Positions 1-5,447 of a stretch of 5,447 nt of DNA are shown here, piece after piece; the stretch's first letter is position 1, and every line of letters begins with the position of its first letter. This DNA is from Actinomycetota bacterium (GTDB lineage Bacteria; Actinomycetota; CADDZG01; WHSQ01): contig JADDQX010000170.1 of assembly GCA_016781115.1 (NCBI GenBank), forward strand, positions 1 to 5,447, read 5' to 3'. A program made the translations under genes and the position numbers. Under the pieces are notes generated by a model. The model saw only the letters and a list, made by a program, of their open reading frames with translations, was not told the DNA's origin and made no database searches.

Positions 1-65
1 ATATCCCTAGGCACTTCCCCCAACCGAAGTCGCGCCGAAAATAGACCTTAATCGGAGGAACTCAC

Positions 66-215
66 CTACGCATCTCGTGCCTTAAGCAGCTCAGCGAGCT
101 CCTTCGCATTCTGTTGCGCGTAGCTCCCGTAGCAGTTGTCTAGTTCGGAACGAACGCTGTGCTAGAGCGAGTTTCCGCAGATCGCGGCTGAGGGACCAGC
201 GATATCTATCAGTAC
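66..215 (-). pseudogene. C-terminal remnant of a DUF72 (YecE-like) gene
   Basis: Reading the minus strand from about base 140 down to a TAG at 66-68 gives NCYGSYAQQNAKELAELLKA followed by four residues and the stop. This matches the C-terminus of the intact DUF72 protein at the other end of the window (NCYRDYAQQNAKELADLL), with about 15 of 21 residues identical. Going upstream, this frame hits a TAG at 162-164 and has no start codon, so it cannot be a gene by itself. A second minus frame across about 165-215 reads WSLSRDLRKLA, which resembles the intact copy's EWAPRIQDLA. That suggests the remnant continues through a frameshift, but the similarity fades and the left half of the barrel is absent. 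The stretch at 69-142 is secure; the upper boundary is a guess. DUF72 proteins are TIM-barrel-like and of unknown function. The remnant lies just downstream of the metallopeptidase stop. Bases 1-65 and 216-277 show nothing I recognise. Confidence 0.72.
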
Positions 216-277
216 TAGCGATCTCCCTGGGGCCGACGCTCAGTTCCGCCGTCAGAGATGTAGAGAGGGGCGAGCGT

Positions 278-2206
278 TCAGCCGTGCGTGTGACGCCGAA
301 TGGGAGAGACTGCCCGCGGGCAATGATGGCCGGCGACAACTGACTCCGAAACGACTGCCCTATACCTACCCGACTTGTCTAGAAGCGGCTTTCGGAAACT
401 TCCTACGTCGGTCGTCACGAGACCCCACACCCTTCGCCATTCGCCACTCGTCTTCCGTTGTATCTGAACCGGCACGCTACTCAGGCAATCACGAAAGCCA
501 TCGCCCACGACGAGCGTTCCCTTGGCGAGGAGGTGGTTCCGCAGCCGGAAACGGATCGACCTTTCGTGGACAACCGGCTCCTCCACCGGATCGACGACCG
601 GTTCTCCATCATCCAACGGCGGAAACGCTTCAGGGCTAACCGAAAACTTGGTACCGACGCGAAGATCGCCGCCGTTTTCCCAGCCGAATGACCCGACTTC
701 GACCAGGTACGTCTGACCTGATTGCATCGGCAGATCGTGGATACCGTCTGCGCCGCTTGGGCTATCGGACCAACCGTAGTCGTATCCGCAGCGCAGCTCA
801 TCCATAGCTCCGCTGCTCGAACGGAAAATCGCGATGACGGCCGGATAGTCACTGCCCTTCGTCGTGAAGCTGAACCACCCATCGGCCGAGGGCACAACTT
901 TGTACCAGACGGTGTTGGTCGGTCGATCTCCGGTACACGTAAGGGTTGGCTCAGACGCCGAGACAGTTGCAAGATCCGTGTAAACGCGATCTGTGAACGT
1001 CGCCGGATCCTCGATCGAGAGCGCAGCCGCAGGCTCATCGTTCGATGAAACGGACCAGGCTGGTGTATCGATCGCGATCTCGTAGCCAGATGTTGGATCG
1101 CCGTTTCCTACCGAGATGGAGATCCCATTGGTGGAGTCCACGAACGTGTCACCCGTCAACCAGTTACCGCTTCCCGCGTCGGAAGTATCTTCGGGTTGCC
1201 GCTGGATCCAGACGTGGTCTTTGACTTCATCTACGTAATGGATGAGAACACCTTCACGTAATAGGCCTGCGTCGTACCCAACCTGCCGCCGCACCTCAAC
1301 GGTGTAGAACCGAGTACTGGAACCTCGGATCGGAACACGTGCGATGACCAACCCAGATGATGTCGCATTAGAGGCAGGTGTCAACTGGATAGTGCTCGTT
1401 TGATTGGGTCCTGCAACGAATTCTTGGTCGGGGCGTATCCAGCCCGCTGTGAGTTTGCGATAAGCGAGCGGGTGAACGGGGACACACTCGAGCCATGACG
1501 CGTTGCACCCGAACGAGATGCTGCCCATCAGATCCCATGTCGAATCACCATCGCAACACGGCCCGGTGCTCGAGTGAGCGCGCCAGTCGAAGCCGTGCCC
1601 GATCTCATGCGCTAAGACTCCCCACGGTTCTTCTTGATCCGCCATCAGCACCCGCGCGTAGTCCTTCTCAACTCCATCACGCGAAAGGACGAGCCGACCT
1701 CCGTGGCCGAGATGGCTTAAGTCACCGTTTAACCAAAAGATTATGCCGTCGTACGCGGGGAAATTAACGTCCGCATCGGCCGCGGCCGTGCAATCGTCTC
1801 GGATCTTGCCCCCATCTGTACGACCATCTTCGTGAAAGTAGTAGCTGCGCGGGTTCGGCAGGTCATACCAGCCGAATACATCTTGACCCTGCAGATCCAG
1901 TTGCCCGAATGAAACCTCGCGCCAATAGTTGTTCTGACCGCGAGCTCCCCCACCCATCAACTCCCTGTAGTAGTTCGCTGGATGCGGCGTTGAAGGATCG
2001 TCACCAAAGCGGCACAGCAACGATACGTAGTTCATCGTTCCAGTAAAAGGATGGCCTGGCGCGGGAGGCATCTCTGGGTTGGCATGGGCCGCCTGCGGGC
2101 CCGGAAGCAAAGAAAACGCAGTCGCACACACTAGGACAACGCGTATCGCGAAGTGACATCGTCTTCTTCCGACACCAGCGTGCATGCGCACTAGGTTGGC
2201 CCTCAT
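278..2206 (-). CDS. Secreted M6-like zinc metallopeptidase with PPC-like and C-terminal Ig-like domains
   Basis: Predicted exported protease of 642 residues. The frame is open up to an ATG at 2356, but the ATG at 2206 is preferred: it has AGGAG eight bases upstream and opens directly into a signal peptide (basic residues to about 22, hydrophobic VVLVCATAFSLL, probable cleavage after AHA at 42). Residues about 53-260 are the catalytic region, with NYWREVSFGQLDL at 93-105, the zinc site HEIGHGFDWRAH at 200-211 and a Met-turn-like WDLMGS at 224-229, as in M6 (immune inhibitor A-like) peptidases. Residues about 385-520 resemble a bacterial pre-peptidase C-terminal (PPC) domain (NTVWYKVVPSADGWFSF at 431-447). 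A Pro/Glu/Asp-rich linker (about 529-547) leads to an Ig-like domain (548-642) with VPVQIQRKTSGEWRRV and a C-terminal Cys/Ser/His tail. The spacing from the second to the third zinc-site histidine is one residue longer than in HExxHxxGxxH. The natural substrate is unknown. The gene stands alone, divergent from the pseudogene at 2372. Confidence 0.85.
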   Translation of the reverse strand: MRANLVRMHAGVGRRRCHFAIRVVLVCATAFSLLPGPQAAHANPEMPPAPGHPFTGTMNYVSLLCRFGDDPSTPHPANYYRELMGGGARGQNNYWREVSFGQLDLQGQDVFGWYDLPNPRSYYFHEDGRTDGGKIRDDCTAAADADVNFPAYDGIIFWLNGDLSHLGHGGRLVLSRDGVEKDYARVLMADQEEPWGVLAHEIGHGFDWRAHSSTGPCCDGDSTWDLMGSISFGCNASWLECVPVHPLAYRKLTAGWIRPDQEFVAGPNQTSTIQLTPASNATSSGLVIARVPIRGSSTRFYTVEVRRQVGYDAGLLREGVLIHYVDEVKDHVWIQRQPEDTSDAGSGNWLTGDTFVDSTNGISISVGNGDPTSGYEIAIDTPAWSVSSNDEPAAALSIEDPATFTDRVYTDLATVSASEPTLTCTGDRPTNTVWYKVVPSADGWFSFTTKGSDYPAVIAIFRSSSGAMDELRCGYDYGWSDSPSGADGIHDLPMQSGQTYLVEVGSFGWENGGDLRVGTKFSVSPEAFPPLDDGEPVVDPVEEPVVHERSIRFRLRNHLLAKGTLVVGDGFRDCLSSVPVQIQRKTSGEWRRVWGLVTTDVGSFRKPLLDKSGRYRAVVSESVVAGHHCPRAVSPIRRHTHG

Positions 2207-2214
2207 GGAGAGCA

Positions 2215-2219
2215 CTCCT
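2215..2219 (-). promoter_or_regulatory. Ribosome binding site deciding the metallopeptidase start
   Basis: The minus strand reads AGGAG, then eight bases, then ATG at 2206-2204. This is near-ideal Shine-Dalgarno spacing. The ATG at 2356 would add 50 residues that do not look like a leader and would push the signal peptide away from the N-terminus, so the site supports the shorter protein. No convincing -10/-35 promoter could be picked out in the 165 bases between this gene and the divergent pseudogene start. Confidence 0.75.
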
Positions 2220-2361
2220 GCACGGCAAAGCCAGAAGGTCGACGTCGGTGAGGTGCGATGCCGGGTTTGCCCTGTTTTGTCATACTCAACGAAGCAGTTG
2301 TCCGCCGGAGGGCCGCGGTCGCTACTGACTTTCCAACGGCCCAGCAGTGCCATCAAGTTTT

Positions 2362-2369
2362 GGGAGGAG
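2362..2369 (+). promoter_or_regulatory. Shine-Dalgarno sequence of the decayed propeller gene
   Basis: GGGAGGAG sits two bases before the ATG at 2372-2374, which is strong in sequence but close in spacing. The ATG opens MGKV and then loses the frame of the signal peptide that follows. A preserved ribosome site before a broken reading frame supports the view that this was once a translated gene. Confidence 0.55.
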
Positions 2370-2371
2370 CT

Positions 2372-2886
2372 ATGGGAAAAGTCGGCGCGAGCTTGGCCTC
2401 GCCATCGTCGTTGTCAGCCATATCGCGCCTGCAACGGCGCAGACGGAGACCTTCGCCGGCTATCGACGGGTGAGGCTCCCCACGACGAGTCCCCAATACA
2501 TGGTCCGGGATCCACAGACGCAGCGGCTCTTCGTGTCGGAGGGTGAGGAAGGTCGTACGTCCTGGTTCTGGATCGAGCCGCTTCAGCCGAGGCGAAACTT
2601 GCGGTCCCGGGAGGTCCTGTAGGAGTGGTCCTCCGCGACCGCGAGCTGTTTGTGTCGAACTTTAACGACGCTGCAGTCGAAGTATTTAATGTTGATACGC
2701 TCCAGCACGTCAGGTCTATCGCGGTTCCGCATACGTGTAGTGGCGAGAGGCCGCTTTGACGCCGACGGCGTTTTCCGAGCGCGCATCTCGCTTCGTCGGG
2801 ACGCGACACTTCAAGCCAGGTGGAGTGGAGATCACCGTTTCGCCTCCGCTCGATCTGAGAAGATCCAAATCAACGTTCGCAACTAG
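2372..2886 (+). pseudogene. Decayed secreted YncE/YVTN-type beta-propeller protein with C-terminal Ig-like domain
   Basis: The coding signal jumps between frames. The ATG at 2372 gives MGKV. From about 2383 the next frame gives RRELGLAIVVVSHIAPATAQ, a signal peptide with probable cleavage at ATA|Q, then PQYMVRDPQTQRLFVSEG, a propeller strand. Near 2557-2562 the frame changes again, and the third frame reads LVLDRAASAEAKLAVPGG, then DRELFVSNFNDAAVEVFNV, then DTLQHVRSIAVP, typical of YncE-like repeats, until a TGA at 2757-2759. From about 2735 the original frame resumes as GRFDADGVFRARISLRRDA and RWSGDHRFASARSEKIQINV, ending at TAG 2884-2886; this resembles the C-terminal strands of an Ig-like domain. 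Each of the first two shifts fits loss of one base. The third junction probably marks a deletion of most blades, because only about 1.5 blades remain where six or seven are usual. Such proteins are exported and thought to bind ligands; this one should be non-functional. Sequencing error could explain single shifts but not the missing blades. Confidence 0.72.
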
Positions 2887-2980
2887 CTCTTGTTGCACCC
2901 TTCGAAGACTCGACCTACATGGATACACGGGGGAGCTAGATCGCGCCACCGCACGACGTCGATGAGCAACCGGTCGATGT

Positions 2981-3000
2981 TTAGCGACACTAGTGGCTAA
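2981..3000. repeat. Inverted repeat between convergent gene ends, possible weak terminator
   Basis: The stretch reads TTAGC, two bases, the 8-base palindrome CACTAGTG, then GCTAA. The arms TTAGC/GCTAA pair and the centre pairs with itself, leaving a small bulge. It lies in the 144-base gap between the end of the propeller pseudogene (plus strand) and the end of the Kelch lipoprotein gene (minus strand), where a bidirectional terminator would be expected. It is A/T-closed and has no U-run on either side, so it would be weak as an intrinsic terminator, and it could be chance. Confidence 0.3.
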
Positions 3001-3030
3001 GGGCAGCCTCCAACCTCGAGACGCTGGAAC

Positions 3031-4665
3031 TCAAGGATTCGGGACGATCCTCCGCCAGCGCCGGGAGTCCGAGTCATAGGTCGCGCCATCTCCGAGAGCG
3101 ATGTGACCGAATCGCCAGGTGCCGCCGTAGACGAACAAGTCACCTCCTATCGCGGTGGCGGCATGTAGAAACCTCGGCCGGATCGGCGCCACCGGCAGTC
3201 GACGCCACTGGTCGCGGAGCGGGTCGTAGGCGGCGCCATCCGCGAAAGACCGTCGGTAGTTGTAGCCGCCGAAGATGATGACCTCCTCCCCCGTCCACGT
3301 CGTGGAGTGGTAATGCCTCCCCTTCAACGGTGACGGCGCCAGCTTCCTCCAAGAGTCTGTTGCTGGGTCGTAGGCCGCTCCGTCAGCACGATCTTTGCTG
3401 TGACTCGAACCGCCCCAAACAACCACCTCACTTCCCGTCCAGGTTAACGGCAGCCATTGCCGCGGCGACAGCGGCGCCGGAGCGATTTTCCGCCAGGTGT
3501 CGGTAAGCGGATCGTAGGCAGCGCCATCTCCCAGGTCGCTGTCGGCATTCGACCCACCCCAGACGATCATCTCCGTCCCGGTCCACGCCATTGAGTGTGA
3601 CCAGCGCCCCGCAACTGGAGCGGGAGACGTTCGCCGCCACGTACCCGTCGAAGGGGCGTAGGCGACTCCCCGCCTGTAGGGACGACTTGAGTGATCCGGG
3701 CCGCCCCAGATGACGACCTCGCGACCCGTCCATACGCCCTGGAATCCACTCCACTTCTTGTAGGGGAACGCGATCTTGTCCCATCTACCCGTCCCTAGGT
3801 CATAGGCGGCAGCTACGACGTCGTAGTGCGGCCTGGTCTTGTTGCCGATGACGATCAACTTCTCGCCCGTCCAGACACCCGCCGTCGCTCTGAATGGAGG
3901 CAAGTCCGGCGGCGCGCCGATCAAACTCGATCGCACAGACCCCGGATCAAGTAGCAGCCCATCCATAGCTATGTCGCCGAACGTGAAGTGGCCCCCGCGG
4001 TCACCTCCCCAGATGACAGCGCTCTCGTCCACAACCGCGATTACGGGGTTCGACCGGGCGAGCGCGCCCGATCCATCCGCGCAATCCCGAGGCACTACCT
4101 TTGAAACGTCAGCGACATCCGCGAATTCGCTGTAGAACGCGCACGGCGTCTTCATGGCCTGTACCGGCCCTGCACTTTCGAGCGACGTGATCGCGCATCC
4201 ATCGGTGTCAGCGTTGAGCGTGGCCGAAACGCTGTTGATTCCCGCCTCCCTTAGAGAATCGCTCTTGCGGGTGACGAGCATCTGGAAACCGTTCTTAGAC
4301 GGGTGAAAGGCGCTGTAGCCGGAGTTGTGCAGCCGGTCATTGGCGTCCCACGCAGCACTCGCCCAGTCACCTACGTCGTCGAACACACCTCGTCCGGCGT
4401 AAGCCGCTGCAACCAGGTCCTCGATCTGAGGGGCGACCACCAGCTCCTCCAGAGCCTGGAGATCACGGCCGTTGTAGGCGGCTAGGAAGTCTTCAATTAA
4501 GCGGTCAGGGAACGGCTGGCACAGCCCCACTTCGCCGTCTCTCGATGTGGCCGGAGATGGCGTCCCACGAGGTGAGACTGCTCGATCGGTCGGTTCGGGC
4601 GTGCACGCCGGCACCATCAGAACAGCTGCCACGGCCACTCGACCAACTAGGGCTTTGCTCATCAT
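3031..4665 (-). CDS. Kelch-repeat lipoprotein with NTF2/SnoaL-like N-terminal region
   Basis: A 544-residue predicted membrane-anchored lipoprotein. The N-terminus has Lys4 and Arg9, a short hydrophobic stretch (VAVAAVLMV) and a lipobox-like VPAC with Cys21, followed by a Pro/Ser/Thr-rich spacer to about 45. Residues about 50-165 start with LIEDFLAAYNGRDLQALEEL, characteristic of NTF2/SnoaL-like folds. From about 206 to the C-terminus there are six clear Kelch-type repeats, at roughly 264, 311, 360, 409, 457 and 505. Each has W-T-G followed by a hydrophobic strand and GG, then AYDP and W-R-K/R; a degenerate NPVIAVVDESAVIWGG at 206-221 may be a seventh blade. The spacing is about 48 residues. 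Kelch propellers usually bind proteins or sugars; the ligand here is unknown. Two ATGs are adjacent (4665 and 4662). The purine-rich AAAGGG touches the first and lies three bases from the second, so either may be used. The gene is 141 bases from the DUF72 stop and not evidently co-transcribed with it. Confidence 0.85.
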   Translation of the reverse strand: MMSKALVGRVAVAAVLMVPACTPEPTDRAVSPRGTPSPATSRDGEVGLCQPFPDRLIEDFLAAYNGRDLQALEELVVAPQIEDLVAAAYAGRGVFDDVGDWASAAWDANDRLHNSGYSAFHPSKNGFQMLVTRKSDSLREAGINSVSATLNADTDGCAITSLESAGPVQAMKTPCAFYSEFADVADVSKVVPRDCADGSGALARSNPVIAVVDESAVIWGGDRGGHFTFGDIAMDGLLLDPGSVRSSLIGAPPDLPPFRATAGVWTGEKLIVIGNKTRPHYDVVAAAYDLGTGRWDKIAFPYKKWSGFQGVWTGREVVIWGGPDHSSRPYRRGVAYAPSTGTWRRTSPAPVAGRWSHSMAWTGTEMIVWGGSNADSDLGDGAAYDPLTDTWRKIAPAPLSPRQWLPLTWTGSEVVVWGGSSHSKDRADGAAYDPATDSWRKLAPSPLKGRHYHSTTWTGEEVIIFGGYNYRRSFADGAAYDPLRDQWRRLPVAPIRPRFLHAATAIGGDLFVYGGTWRFGHIALGDGATYDSDSRRWRRIVPNP

Positions 4666-4770
4666 CCCTTTGACGTCTCAGGGGTCGCAAAGGTTCGCTC
4701 CCTGGCACAGAAACAAGTGAAAAGACCATGCCCGTTCGCAACGGAGCGCCCGCGCGTCCGCCAGTCATCG

Positions 4771-4803
4771 GGACTAGCGCTTTTATCAAGGACTAGGAGC
4801 GCT
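4771..4803. repeat. Short direct and inverted repeats downstream of the DUF72 gene
   Basis: GGACTAG occurs at 4771-4777 and again at 4790-4796, and the self-complementary hexamer AGCGCT occurs at 4776-4781 and 4798-4803. On the minus strand, just after the DUF72 stop, the two AGCGCT copies could pair as a six-base stem with a 16-base loop. No U-run follows, so it is only a weak terminator candidate. The repeats could also be a small tandem duplication, since both units join GGACTAG to a GCGCT end. Confidence 0.3.
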
Positions 4804-4806
4804 GTG

Positions 4807-5447
4807 CTAGTGGTTTTCAATTGCCTTCGGCGTCGCGACGGGCACATTTGCGCTGGCTAGAAGGTCCGCTAGCTCCTTGGCGTTTTGTTGGGCGTAGTCC
4901 CTGTAGCAGTTGTTCATCAGTACGTGGGTCTCTTTCGCTTCGCTCGCGAGGTCTTGGATCCGCGGTGCCCACTCCTTCAGCTCCTTGTCCGAATAGAGAT
5001 AGGCAAAGCGGCGCTGCACCGACCCGCTCTCCCACTCGTCCCGGTTGTGGCCGTGGAAGCGCACGACCGCGAGATCAGAGGTCGCGGCTACCACCGGCGG
5101 CACCGAGCTCTTGAAGCCCTGCGGCATGTCGACGCAGACGTACGGCAGATCGTGGCCCTCCAGGAACTGCAGCGTCTCCTCCCGGTTGTCCTCGTTCATC
5201 CAGCTCGGCTGGCGGAATTCGACGCAGATCTTCATGGGAGCCGCCCGCTTCGCGCACTCCAGGATGTAGTCCTTGTTGCGCCGCGAGATCGGGAACCAGT
5301 GAGGGAACTGGAACAGCAACGCGCCGAGTTTGCCTGCGTCTTGCAACGGCTGCAACGCCGAGAGGAACCTGTCCCATACCTCGTCGATCGTCTTGTCGTC
5401 CAGATCGGACAGGTAGACGTTCTTCTTGTCGGTCTCCGGACGGATGT
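4807..5447 (-). CDS. DUF72 (YecE-like) family protein, N-terminus beyond window edge
   Basis: The minus frame is open from the right edge to TAG at 4807-4809, giving 212 C-terminal residues. The first visible residues read IRPETDKKNVYLSDLDDKTI, so the gene starts outside the window; the TTG at 5355 is an internal codon, not the start. Family hallmarks in order of visible residue: LLFQFP (43-48), VEFRQPSW (75-82), YVCVDMPQG (102-110), VVRFHGHN (127-134), YLYSDKELKEW (149-159) and NNCYRDYAQQNAKEL (178-192). DUF72 proteins are usually about 250-300 residues with a TIM-barrel-like fold and conserved, enzyme-like polar residues, but no reaction is established. The visible part has no frameshift and keeps all the expected motifs, so it looks functional. 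A dead partial paralogue lies at the other end of the window in the same orientation. Confidence 0.9.
   Translation of the reverse strand, partial: IRPETDKKNVYLSDLDDKTIDEVWDRFLSALQPLQDAGKLGALLFQFPHWFPISRRNKDYILECAKRAAPMKICVEFRQPSWMNEDNREETLQFLEGHDLPYVCVDMPQGFKSSVPPVVAATSDLAVVRFHGHNRDEWESGSVQRRFAYLYSDKELKEWAPRIQDLASEAKETHVLMNNCYRDYAQQNAKELADLLASANVPVATPKAIENH

Noticed and set aside
155..165. The 11-mer CGCTGTGCTAG occurs both here, within the DUF72 remnant, and at 4800-4810, across the intact DUF72 stop codon.
   Set aside because: A few shared 11-mers are expected by chance in 5.4 kb, and the two copies are not at equivalent positions in the DUF72 alignment, so it is not taken as an attachment site or recombination scar.
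311..322. Perfect 12-base palindrome TGCCCGCGGGCA near the end of the peptidase gene, a possible terminator.
   Set aside because: It lies inside the coding region, encoding part of the C-terminal HHCPRAVS, and has no following T-run.
481..1048. Long overlapping frames on both strands inside the peptidase gene.
   Set aside because: They are rich in Arg and Ser, have no recognisable domain or ribosome site, and overlap a protein with clear domains in another frame, so they are shadows of high-G+C coding sequence.
3839..4135. A 98-codon plus-strand frame opposite the Kelch lipoprotein gene.
   Set aside because: Low-complexity Ser/Pro-rich translation with no motif, fully antisense to a well-supported gene.
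1..5447. Search for tRNA, rRNA, CRISPR arrays, transposase genes and terminal inverted repeats of insertion sequences.
   Set aside because: No repeat-spacer pattern, no transposase motif and no structured RNA could be recognised on either strand by eye.

Overview
The window is G+C-rich DNA that reads like a free-living, probably actinobacterial, genome. It encodes two exported proteins of actinobacterial style: one with an Sec-type signal peptide and a C-terminal Ig-like module, and one lipoprotein with a Kelch propeller. The genus cannot be fixed from the sequence. Every intact gene lies on the minus strand.

Layout from left to right. (1) Bases 66 to about 215, minus strand, hold the broken C-terminal end of a DUF72 (YecE-like) gene. 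(2) Bases 278-2206, minus, encode a 642-residue secreted M6-like zinc metallopeptidase, followed in the protein by a PPC-like beta domain and a C-terminal Ig-like domain. (3) Bases 2372-2886, plus, carry a decayed gene for a secreted YncE/YVTN-type beta-propeller protein with an Ig-like C-terminus. It is broken by two apparent frameshifts and one probable internal deletion. (4) Bases 3031-4665, minus, encode a 544-residue lipoprotein with an NTF2/SnoaL-like N-terminal region and a six- to seven-blade Kelch-type propeller. (5) Bases 4807-5447, minus, are the C-terminal 212 residues of an apparently intact DUF72 protein that runs off the right edge.

The intact genes are separated by gaps of 141 and 824 bases, the larger one holding the opposite-strand pseudogene, so they do not look like one operon. 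The common theme is cell-surface or secreted proteins. No sequence evidence links the peptidase, the Kelch lipoprotein and DUF72 in one pathway.

No clearly new system was found. The points most worth a second look are the two DUF72 copies (one dead, one intact) in the same orientation at the two ends of the window, the multiply disrupted propeller gene that is hidden in three frames, and the altered zinc-site spacing in the peptidase. The region looks like accessory DNA in which exported-protein genes are gained and lost.
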